A stretch of 64,000 bases of DNA, taken from the NCBI GenBank assembly GCA_022072225.1, contig JAJVIC010000001.1:222340-286339 (forward strand). Direction: 5' to 3'. How positions within the stretch are numbered: the stretch's first letter is position 1; every line of letters begins with the position of its first letter. A program made the position numbers and the translations under genes. The notes below the pieces were generated by a model. It did no database searches and was not told the origin of the DNA. It saw nothing but the letters and a program-made list of their open reading frames with translations. This DNA comes from Bacteroidia bacterium. Its GTDB lineage: Bacteria > Bacteroidota > Bacteroidia > SXHM01. Shown in pieces: positions 36,882-45,700 of the stretch.

Positions 36882-37085
36882 TTATTGTTTAGGGCAAGTG
36901 GTAATTCCAAATGGAAGGTAAAGCGGGCAAAAAGAAATTACGCTTGTTGCCAGAAAAATTCCGCCTAAGGCAAGCAATGTATAACCCAATGCTCCTGTTA
37001 TTGTTCCGGTAAAGTAAAGCACTGCAATTGCAACAGCTACTACAACACGCAGTATTCTGTCAAGTGTTCCCATGTTTGTTTTCAT
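36882..37085 (-). CDS. DUF2892 membrane protein
   Basis: 67 aa. N-terminal NMGTLDRILR is the hallmark, followed by two hydrophobic segments (VVVAVAIAVLYFTG and TLLALGGIFLATSVI) and CPLYLPFGITTCPKQ with two Cys. It is an inner-membrane protein related to the membrane part of YgaP. A Met four residues in is an alternative start. It leads the rhodanese-OsmC transcript, with a good promoter at 37111-37138. Confidence 0.9.
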   Translation of the reverse strand: MKTNMGTLDRILRVVVAVAIAVLYFTGTITGALGYTLLALGGIFLATSVISFCPLYLPFGITTCPKQ

Positions 37086-37110
37086 TGTTTTGATTTTTTA
37101 GTTTGTGGTA

Positions 37111-37138
37111 CAAAGGTATTTCAACAAGCAGGGAACAA
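37111..37138 (-). promoter_or_regulatory. Promoter of the DUF2892-rhodanese-OsmC operon
   Basis: On the minus strand, TTG (37138-37136), a 17-base spacer and TACCTTTG (37118-37111). It lies between the end of the Crp/Fnr gene and the DUF2892 start. Confidence 0.75.
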
Positions 37139-37151
37139 TCAGCAACTTATG

Positions 37152-37784
37152 TTACATATCGTTCAGCAGCTTGATTTGATTGCGGTATAAAAGCAGTTTT
37201 TTCTGGTTCTCTAATTGTTTCAAAAGGCGTGATATTACTACACGAGAGGTAGCCAACTCGTCAGCAATTTGCTGGTGTGTTAAGTTAATTAATGCTGAGC
37301 CCGTTGCTTTTGATTTTTCTTTCAGATAACTAACCAGGCGTTCGTCCAATTTGTGGAAGGCGATGCCGTCAATGGTTTTCAATAATTCATTAAAACGCAT
37401 GCGAATGGTACGCATGACAAAACTTTTCCAGGTTGGGTATTTACTCATCCACTCGTCCATCATTTCAATAGGAATAAGAATACCTTCTGAGTCTTCTTCT
37501 GCTATTGCGCGAACTTCGCTTGCATGGCGCATCATGCAGCAGGTAAAGGTCATGGCACACGATTCGGTACCGCCAACATAATAAAGCAGAAGTTCATTGC
37601 CGTTCTCGTTGTTGCGTGTTACTTTAAGAGAACCTTTCAACACGATGGGCACATACAAAACAGGTTGCCCGATGTCGAGCAGCACCTCACCCTCCTTCAG
37701 TTTCAGGTGTTTTGCTTTTTGCCTGATTTCTTCAATCAGCTCGGGTTCAAATACGTCTTTTAGAATGGTAAGATGTTCAGTCAT
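37152..37784 (-). CDS. Crp/Fnr family transcriptional regulator
   Basis: 210 aa. A cyclic-nucleotide-binding fold (VLLDIGQPVLYVPIVLKGSLKV) is followed by a winged helix (THQQIADELATSRVVISRLLKQLE). It has no N-terminal FNR Cys cluster; a Cys pair in TFTCCMMRHASEVRAIAEE could sense redox or sulfur state. It is encoded immediately upstream of the DUF2892/rhodanese/OsmC operon and probably regulates it, because this gene order is frequent. Confidence 0.88.
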   Translation of the reverse strand: MTEHLTILKDVFEPELIEEIRQKAKHLKLKEGEVLLDIGQPVLYVPIVLKGSLKVTRNNENGNELLLYYVGGTESCAMTFTCCMMRHASEVRAIAEEDSEGILIPIEMMDEWMSKYPTWKSFVMRTIRMRFNELLKTIDGIAFHKLDERLVSYLKEKSKATGSALINLTHQQIADELATSRVVISRLLKQLENQKKLLLYRNQIKLLNDM

Positions 37785-37847
37785 ATTCTATATCTATGCA
37801 ATGTTAGTTTGTTGCAAAGAAACAGAATATGATTTTAATCAGACATT

Positions 37848-38936
37848 TTATTCTACCCAGTCAGCAACAAACGTGTTAGTACTGCGTGTGCCACCATTGT
37901 TGCGGTTAGATGAAAATACAAGGTGTTTGCCATTGTTCGAGAAAACGGGAAAAGCATCAAAAACTCCATCGTGGGTAATTTGTTCTAATCCTGTTCCGTC
38001 AAGGTTTATCATGAATAAATTAAAGTGATAACCTTTTTCAGAAGCATGGTTGGAAGAGAAAATAACCTTGTTACCAGATGGGTGAAAGAAAGGAGCCCAG
38101 TTGGCTTTTCCCAAATTGGTTAGCTGTTTCAAATCACTTCCATCGGCATTGCAAATGAATAATTCCATTTTTGTAGGCATTACCAAGCCTTCTTTCAAAA
38201 GTTCTTTGTATTCTTTTATTTCTTCTTCGGTTGTAGGGCGTGAAGCACGGAAAATCAGCTTGGTTCCGTCAGGTGAAAAAAATGCACCACCATCATAACC
38301 CAATCCGCTGGTGATTTGTTTTATATCTGAACCATCAGTTTTCATGGTGTAAAGCTCAGGGTCGCCCGAACGTAAAGAAGTGAAAACTATTTTGTCACCT
38401 TTAGGCGAAACCGTAGCTTCGGCATCATAGCCGGGTGAATTAGTAAGTTGCTTTTTGATGTTGCCTTTGAGGTCGGCAACAAAAATATCGAAGCTGTCAT
38501 AAATAGGCCACACATACTTGTGGTCGGCACGGGGTTCGGGTTTTGGAGGACAGGCATCAGCGGCAAGATGTGTTGATGCGTAGAGAAAAGTAGAATCACC
38601 GGGAAGAAAATACGAGCAGGTTGTTCTGCCTTTTCCTGTGCTGACTAAAATTGGTTTGTAACTGCTGTCAGCTTTTGCAACTTCATAAACAAAAATCTGA
38701 TCGCATTCAGCACCTAATTTATCGTTGGTAATTTGCATTACTAACTTACTGTCGTCAAAACTCCAGTAGGCTTCGGCATTGTCGCCACCAAAAGTGAGTT
38801 GGCGCACATTGGCTAAATGTTTTTCCTGCGGGTAATGAACTGCGCTGTCGGATGCAGTCGCTTGTTGCTCATGGCTTTCATGTTTTGAAGAACAGGAATA
38901 AAATAGCAGAATTGATAAGTAGATTAAATTTCTCAT
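37848..38936 (-). CDS. TolB-like beta-propeller lipoprotein
   Basis: 362 aa. Lipobox FYSC at the N-terminus. The rest carries repeated PD40/TolB-type blades, such as AEATVSPKGDKIVFTSLRSGDPELYTMKTDGSDIKQIT and GGAFFSPDGTKLIF. Probably periplasmic or outer-membrane-attached, of unknown partner. Its ATG overlaps the upstream gene's stop by 4 bases (ATGA). Confidence 0.85.
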   Translation of the reverse strand: MRNLIYLSILLFYSCSSKHESHEQQATASDSAVHYPQEKHLANVRQLTFGGDNAEAYWSFDDSKLVMQITNDKLGAECDQIFVYEVAKADSSYKPILVSTGKGRTTCSYFLPGDSTFLYASTHLAADACPPKPEPRADHKYVWPIYDSFDIFVADLKGNIKKQLTNSPGYDAEATVSPKGDKIVFTSLRSGDPELYTMKTDGSDIKQITSGLGYDGGAFFSPDGTKLIFRASRPTTEEEIKEYKELLKEGLVMPTKMELFICNADGSDLKQLTNLGKANWAPFFHPSGNKVIFSSNHASEKGYHFNLFMINLDGTGLEQITHDGVFDAFPVFSNNGKHLVFSSNRNNGGTRSTNTFVADWVE

Positions 38937-40279
38937 TTGATTTCGTTCATTGTTTCTAATTTGCGCATGTAATCCATTTTCATTTGGTCATGAAGTTCAT
39001 CCAATTGTATTTTTCCTGTACCATCCAATTTAATGAGATAAATTTTTTCTTTTAAATCACTGGAGTTAAATTTATATGAAGCCAAAATGCCTTCTTCAGT
39101 TGATATGTCTATGGTTGTAATGCCTCTTTGAGGTGATAATCTGCAAATAAAAAACGAACCTTTCGGCAGTAAAACATTTTTATTGTTTTCGTATGAAAAT
39201 GTTAATCCATTTTTAGCTTTTGAATAATCAGAATGGCAAAAAATCAACCATGTTTTCAATAGGTTTTTTTCATTAACTCCACCTTTCACCAGCTTCCCGG
39301 TATATTGATCAATAGTTAAAATCATTTCATCTCTTTCAGTGCTTACTGCTGCTGAGTATACCAATACTCCGGCAAGACCACCTAATATGCCTGCAACCAT
39401 GGCACCTGAGCCATAATTTTCAACCGGTGCAAAATAACGCGTGTAGAAATAATTTTCTTCGATGCCTTCCTGTAACTGTAAATAAAAATTTTCTTTAGTG
39501 TTCAGTCTGATATAATAATCATTACCATCTGTATACCCCCATGGTAAATATTCAGGTTCTGTTTCTGTAAACTTTAGGCGGGTTGATTTAATTGATAATA
39601 AGTTATCGCGTTCAATTTCTTTAAAGCTAATTTTAGTATCGAGGTTATTGGTCTTGAAATCATTGTAGGATTTATAAATACCCATTATTGCCGGTCTTTT
39701 AGCAGGTGCAATAACACCAATAGGTGAAAAAAGGCTGTCAGTAAAAATGTACTTATTGGGAATCTGTGATTTTATTAATTGAGAATTTTGAATTCTATCG
39801 TAATATTCTCGGAAACTTTTTTCAAAAGCAAAAAGTATGTTTTCTATATGCTTATTTGCATCTGTTCCAATTTGATTTTCCGATATGCCGGTTGATAATT
39901 CAATCTCAGAAATAGAATCTTGAGTTGTGTAAATGTCAAAATTTAAGTCGAAAAACGAATATCCATCTATTTCATAAAGAAGAAATTTATTCACACGAAT
40001 TGATACGTATTTATTATGTTCTGTTTTTGGAAAACTTTTTCCAAATAAAAGCATCAACTCTTCTGCAATCGGATGATTAAAATACGCTGCTTCTTCCTTC
40101 CCTTTTCTTTTTATAAAACCGATGCAATCTTTTTCTTCTTGTGTTACAATTACATTTTCTACATAAAATTCATCTTGTCCATACCAAAATATTTTGCGTT
40201 CATGAAAATCAATAATGTATGGTTCAGCAAATGCATTCGAAATAAATAAGAAAAGAAAAAAAGAATAGAATAAACGCAC
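38933..40279 (-). CDS. Hypothetical exported protein
   Basis: 448 aa. Signal peptide 1-18 (NAFA). The mature part is mixed alpha/beta with a small hydrophobic Gly/Ala-rich segment (GSGAMVAGILGGLAGVLVYSAAV, about residues 289-311) that could cross or dip into the membrane. No family is recognised. It is translationally coupled to the TolB-like lipoprotein gene. Confidence 0.7.
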   Translation of the reverse strand: MRLFYSFFLFLFISNAFAEPYIIDFHERKIFWYGQDEFYVENVIVTQEEKDCIGFIKRKGKEEAAYFNHPIAEELMLLFGKSFPKTEHNKYVSIRVNKFLLYEIDGYSFFDLNFDIYTTQDSISEIELSTGISENQIGTDANKHIENILFAFEKSFREYYDRIQNSQLIKSQIPNKYIFTDSLFSPIGVIAPAKRPAIMGIYKSYNDFKTNNLDTKISFKEIERDNLLSIKSTRLKFTETEPEYLPWGYTDGNDYYIRLNTKENFYLQLQEGIEENYFYTRYFAPVENYGSGAMVAGILGGLAGVLVYSAAVSTERDEMILTIDQYTGKLVKGGVNEKNLLKTWLIFCHSDYSKAKNGLTFSYENNKNVLLPKGSFFICRLSPQRGITTIDISTEEGILASYKFNSSDLKEKIYLIKLDGTGKIQLDELHDQMKMDYMRKLETMNEIK

Positions 40280-40329
40280 TTGTATTTAACTTAGGTGTAA
40301 ATCTTAGATTTGCTGCAAATATAAACCCA

Positions 40330-41559
40330 ATGCAACATAGAATTTTTTATTTCCTGTTTTTTCTTTTTAGTGCGCCATTTTGTTTTGCGCAAACAAATTC
40401 TGAATTAATTGAATCGCTGAAGAAAGATGTCACCTACTTAGCTGATGATAAATTAGAAGGCAGGGAGACAGGAACTCCGGGATCAGAAGCCGCAGCAGAA
40501 TACATTGCAAAACGATTTATGGAAGCAGGATTGCAACCTAAAGGTAATAACGGAACATTTTTTCAGGTTTTTAGTCAAAAGCCTAAAGGTGTACATGGCG
40601 AAACACTGCCCGACAGCGTTAAAGAAGTAAGTGTAAAGAATGTGCTTGGTTATATCGGAAACGGGGCGGCAACAACAGTGGTAATCGGTGCGCACTACGA
40701 CCATTTGGGCTATGGTGACGAAGGTTCGCTGAACACCGGTACAAAAGCTATTCACAACGGAGCCGATGACAATGCAAGCGGCACTGCGGCTTTGCTGCAG
40801 TTAGCCGAAAGTCTGAAAGGGAAGTACAAAAGCAACAACTATCTTTTTATAGCCTTTTCGGGCGAGGAAAAAGGTTTGTGGGGTTCCAGTTATTATTCAA
40901 AAAATTCAACCATTCCCATTTCCACCATCAATTACATGATTAACATGGATATGGTGGGCCGATTAACTGAAAATAAATTAGCCATTTACGGAACAGGCAC
41001 TTCGCCTGTGTGGAACGACTTGCTGAAAAAAGTAATTCCCGATTCAATAAAACTTACCAAAACCGAATCGGGCGTTGGTCCCAGCGACCACACTTCGTTC
41101 TACCTGAAAGATATTCCGGTGTTGCATTTCTTTACCGGTCAGCATGAGGATTATCACAAGCCATCTGACGATGTGGAGAAAATAAATTTCAATGGAATGG
41201 TAGCGGTAATTAACTACATAGAAAACGTAATTGCTGAACTGAATGATGATGGCAAACTTGCGTTTACAAAAACCAAAGAAGAAGATAAAGCCAATACACC
41301 TGCATTTAAAGTTACCTTGGGAGTTATGCCTGACTATATGTTCAGCGGAAAGGGAATGCAAATAAGTGCAGTGCGCGAAGGTAAACCCGCTGCAAAAGCA
41401 GGGCTTTTAGCAGGTGATATTGTAATAAAAATCGGTAAAACCAACGTTACCGATATGCAAAGTTATATGCAGGCGCTTAGCCTCTACAAAACAGGCGACA
41501 AGGTGAAAGTTATAGCCCTGCGCGGTAAGAAAAAGGTTGCGGTGAAAGTGGAGTTTTAA
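40330..41559 (+). CDS. Secreted M28 peptidase with PDZ domain
   Basis: 409 aa. Signal peptide 1-17 (CFAQ). The M28 zinc-peptidase domain has GAHYDHLG, GADDNASGTAALL, SGEEKGLWGS and PVLHFFTGQHEDYHKP, supplying the His, Asp and Glu ligands and the catalytic Glu. The C-terminal PDZ domain (~330-409) has GKPAAKAGLLAGDIVIKIG. It is probably a periplasmic aminopeptidase. It converges on the RND operon with 11 bases between. Confidence 0.9.
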   Translation: MQHRIFYFLFFLFSAPFCFAQTNSELIESLKKDVTYLADDKLEGRETGTPGSEAAAEYIAKRFMEAGLQPKGNNGTFFQVFSQKPKGVHGETLPDSVKEVSVKNVLGYIGNGAATTVVIGAHYDHLGYGDEGSLNTGTKAIHNGADDNASGTAALLQLAESLKGKYKSNNYLFIAFSGEEKGLWGSSYYSKNSTIPISTINYMINMDMVGRLTENKLAIYGTGTSPVWNDLLKKVIPDSIKLTKTESGVGPSDHTSFYLKDIPVLHFFTGQHEDYHKPSDDVEKINFNGMVAVINYIENVIAELNDDGKLAFTKTKEEDKANTPAFKVTLGVMPDYMFSGKGMQISAVREGKPAAKAGLLAGDIVIKIGKTNVTDMQSYMQALSLYKTGDKVKVIALRGKKKVAVKVEF

Positions 41560-41570
41560 ATTTTTATTTG

Positions 41571-42713
41571 TTATTCTTCTGTATTCTTCATTTTCATTAG
41601 CAGGTTATAAGCACCTTTGGTAACAATATTTTCCTGAAGTAGTGCTGTCGCATTTTCTGATTTGATTGCAGTAAATCCATTTTTAGTGTTTCCTGTCACT
41701 ACTTCAACCATTTCATACCAATGGTTGCCAGAATTGCTTTTATCTACAAAAACATATTGCTTGTTTTTAAAAGTTAAAACAGCCTCAGAAGGAACAGCAA
41801 CTGCGTTTGCGCTTTGTATTTCTACTTCTGCGTTCATAAACATTCCCGGAATTAATGTTTTATCGTAGTTTTTAAAATGGCAGTGAACAACAATGCTTCT
41901 GTCATGACTTAAATCTTTTCCTATTAAAATTATTTCACACAGGTATTTTTTCTCAGGGTTTGAATTGGTATAGGCAAATATTTTTTGCCCAATTGCAAGC
42001 TGATTAATGTCTTTTTCGAAAACAGTCAGAGCAAGGTGTATATCCTGAGGGTTTACGATTTCAAACAATATATCTGATGGATTTACATATTTGCCAATGT
42101 TTACATTAACTGCTGATACATAACCGTCAATAGGGGAGTAGATGCTGATGCTGCGTGACAGGTTGGTTTCATCCAATTTGTCAGGATTAACGCTGATGAG
42201 TTTCAGTTTTTCGGAAAGCGATTTGACTAATATTTTCTGGGTTGTATAATTATTTTGGGCTTGCTGAAAAATTTTGTCGCTGCTGGCTTTGCTGGCGTTC
42301 AGTTCTTTCTGGCGATTGTACTCCGCTTCTGCTAAAATTAATCCTGCTTTTGCCGTAAGGTAGTTTTCTTGCATGGTAATGTATTCTTGATCTTCCATTA
42401 CGGCAATAACATCTCCTTTACTGATGTGCATACCCGGTAATAAATTGGTTGATTTTAAATAACCACCTAAGGGCACGCTTACCGAAAGCATGTTTTGCGG
42501 AGGGACATCAATTTTTCCGTTTACTCTCAGAATGGAGGCAATGTTTTTTTGTTCAGGTTTGTTTGTTTCAATTCCTGCATTTTTAAGTTCTGCTTCAGTA
42601 AGTGTTACTGTATTTTCAGTTAATGGAGATTCCGTTTTTGTTTTTTCTGTTTGTTTATTTGAACAAGCATTGAGTGTTGCAATTGTTATGAATATTATGA
42701 TGAATTTTTTCAT
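41571..42713 (-). CDS. RND efflux periplasmic adaptor lipoprotein (CusB/CzcB-type)
   Basis: 380 aa. Lipobox TLNAC (Cys 17). It has the membrane-fusion layout: a lipoyl-like half (VPLGGYLKSTNLLPGMHISKGDVIAVMED), a helical hairpin, a second half (SPIDGYVSAVNVNIGKYV), a beta barrel and a membrane-proximal domain. It links the inner-membrane pump to the outer-membrane channel. It starts 12 bases after the pump gene and is in the same operon. Confidence 0.9.
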   Translation of the reverse strand: MKKFIIIFITIATLNACSNKQTEKTKTESPLTENTVTLTEAELKNAGIETNKPEQKNIASILRVNGKIDVPPQNMLSVSVPLGGYLKSTNLLPGMHISKGDVIAVMEDQEYITMQENYLTAKAGLILAEAEYNRQKELNASKASSDKIFQQAQNNYTTQKILVKSLSEKLKLISVNPDKLDETNLSRSISIYSPIDGYVSAVNVNIGKYVNPSDILFEIVNPQDIHLALTVFEKDINQLAIGQKIFAYTNSNPEKKYLCEIILIGKDLSHDRSIVVHCHFKNYDKTLIPGMFMNAEVEIQSANAVAVPSEAVLTFKNKQYVFVDKSNSGNHWYEMVEVVTGNTKNGFTAIKSENATALLQENIVTKGAYNLLMKMKNTEE

Positions 42714-42725
42714 GATTTCTTTCGT

Positions 42726-45700
42726 TTAATTGTTGTTGAATGAGTTAATTTTAATGATGCTTTCGTTCAATTTTTTTACAGCATCAATGTATTCACTTTG
42801 GATAGTGATGGCATTGTTGGTGAGCAGCACCCATTCCAGGTAATTAATCTCACCGTTTTTGAATTGAAGATTAGCAGTTGAAATAATTGTTTCTGCATTT
42901 TTGTTTGCTGATGTTTCGAAATAATTTATCGTTTGCAGGTTTTTGTTGTATTGAAGCACAGCTTGTTTGTATTCGTTAAGCAGCGATTGAAAACCTGCTG
43001 AATAATTATTCTGTAAAAAATTCAGATTTGCTTTAATGGAACTGATACTTGCTCTTTGTGAAGAAAAGAAAAGAGGAATACTTAAACCTAATTGTAAAGA
43101 CTGAAAGCGGTCAGATAGCGAGTATAGCACGTTGTCAGAACCGTATCCCTTGATTGTTCCGTTGTTGTAAGAAGCAAAAATATCGGGCAGCATTTTTGAT
43201 TTTTCAAGTTTAAGTTTGGATAAACCTATGCGTTCCTCTTGTTTCAGCAATTGCAATTGGTAGGTATTTGTTACAATTGAAGTGTCATATACTTCAGGCA
43301 TTTGTATTTTTAAATTTTCATCAGCCGGAACAAAATCTTTGCTGCTGTTGAGCAATAAACTGAACTGTAATTTTACAATGTCAACATCCTGCTGAAGTTG
43401 GAGTAATTGCTGATTAATTTGTCCCCGTTGGGTTTCAGCAGTTGTTTTTTCCAAAATATTAGCTTCGCCTTTTATAAAACGCAGATTTGAGTTTTCGAGA
43501 AATGAGGCGAATATGCTATCAGTATGTTCCAGTAATTTTCTTTTGTATTGCAGATATAACAATTCGTAATACGTCCTCGTGACTTCGGTTTTAAGGTCTT
43601 TTTCCTTGAGCTTTACGTTTAATAATCCACTTTTTAGTTCTTCATTAAGCACCGATTTCTGACTGGAATAAACAGTTGGGAATTTTAAGCTTTGTGTTAT
43701 TGAAAAACGGTTGTCTGTATAAATACTGTTTAGCTGACCGTATTCAAACGAAACATCGGTTTTAGGAATATCCCATGCCGTGCCCTTAATTTTTACAAGG
43801 TATTCGGCATTCAGTTTTTCACTGCGCAGGTTCAGATTGTTTTTTATGGCTGTGTCAAGTGCTGCATTGAGCGTTATTTCTGTTTGTGCAGACAACTGCT
43901 GTGAGCCCAAAAACAATAATGTAATTAGTACAGCCGAAACCACAGGTATTCTATTTGCTTTTTTTCGTCTTATCCCTTTTTCAAATATTATATACAGAAC
44001 AGGTAATACAAAAAGTGTAAGGAAGGTTGCAATCAGTAATCCTCCGATTACCACTGTTGCCAGCGGACGCTGTACTTCTGCTCCTGCGCCACCGCTTAAT
44101 GCCATTGGAAGAAAACCAAATGAAGCAACAAATCCGGTCATCAGTACAGGCCTTAGCCTGATTTTTGTTCCCATTAAAACTATTTTCCGCGAGTCGTTCC
44201 AACCTTCGGATTTTAATCTGTTAAATTCTGCTATAAGCACAATTCCATTTAACACAGCAACACCAAACAACGCAATAAAACCAACGCCTGCCGAAATGCT
44301 GAAAGGCATATCACGCATTGCAAGGGCAAATATTCCTCCGGTTGCCGAAAGTGGTATTGCCGAATAAATAAGCAAACTCTGTTTAACAGACTTGAACGAG
44401 AAATACAACAAAATAAAAATCAGCAACAGTGCAACAGGTACAGCAATACTTAATCTTGCTTTTGCTGCGTTCAGGTTTTCGAAAGCCCCGCCATAAGTAA
44501 TGTAATAACCGGCAGGCAACTTTATCTGCTTCTCAACCTTTTTCTGCAATTCCTCTACAATGGTTTGCACATCTCTTTCGCCTACATTAAAACCTACAAT
44601 TATTCTTCGTTTGGCATCTTCACGTTGTATCTGGTTAGGGCCATCTTTCAGTTCAATGTTTGCCAGCAGGTAAAGCGGTATTTGGTTTCCGTTCAGAGCA
44701 GGGATAAGCAAGTTCCTGATATCCTCAATGTCTTTCTTCTGTTCATTATTAATGCGCAATACTAAATCAAAGCGCTTCTCGCCTTCATAGATAAACCCTG
44801 CTGATTGTCCTGCCAGCGCTGTATTTACAATGCGGTTTATATCGCTTATGTTTAAGCCATACTGCGCAATGGCAGAGCGGTTATACTCAATAATAATCTG
44901 AGGTAAACCTGTAACAGGCTCAACATAGATATTTTTCGTCCCTTCAACATCGTAAGAAAGTTTACCAAGTTTATCAGCATAAAACGCAAGTGTGTCCATG
45001 TTTTCGCCAAATATTTTGCACACCACATCCTGTTTTGCACCGGTCATTAATTCATTAAATCGCATCTGAACCGGAAACTGAAAACTTGTTGTTATTCCCG
45101 GAACAGCGGCAACAGCTGAAGACATTTTTTTCGCCAGATCAGGAAAGTTATCAGCCGAAGTCCATTCGCTTTTATCTTTTAAAATCACCATCATGTCAGC
45201 TGCTTCCATGGGCATTGGGTCGGTAGGTATTTCACCGCTTCCTATTTTGGTAACCACCTGTTCTACTTCTGGAAACTGTGTTTTCAGAATATGAGCTGCC
45301 TTTTGTGTGCTGTTTATTGTTGTAGTAAGGTTGCTGCCCGTAAGTACACGTGTTTCTACTGCAAAATCACCCTCTTCCAATGCAGGAATAAATTCACCTC
45401 CCATGTTTGATAACACTAAAAGTGAAATAACAAACAACGAAATTGCTGTTACAATTACGGTCTTCGGGAAATTTAAAATCTTATCCAATGCATGTTGGTA
45501 ATGACGCTCAAAAAAATCCATCATTTTATCAGAAATTGATTTTTTGTGCGATATTTTTTTGCTCATCACCAATGCACTCATCATTGGCACATAGGTGAGC
45601 GAAAGAATAAATGCACCCAGTAATGCAAAACTTACCGTTTGCGCCATAGGGATAAACATTTTTCCCTCAATTCCACGCAAAGCAAAAGTTGGCAGATAAA

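Noticed and set aside
36627..36910. Longer starts of the OsmC and rhodanese genes
   Set aside because: The longer forms overlap neighbouring genes and lack the conserved N-termini; internal ATGs at 36555 and 36877 begin the recognisable domains.
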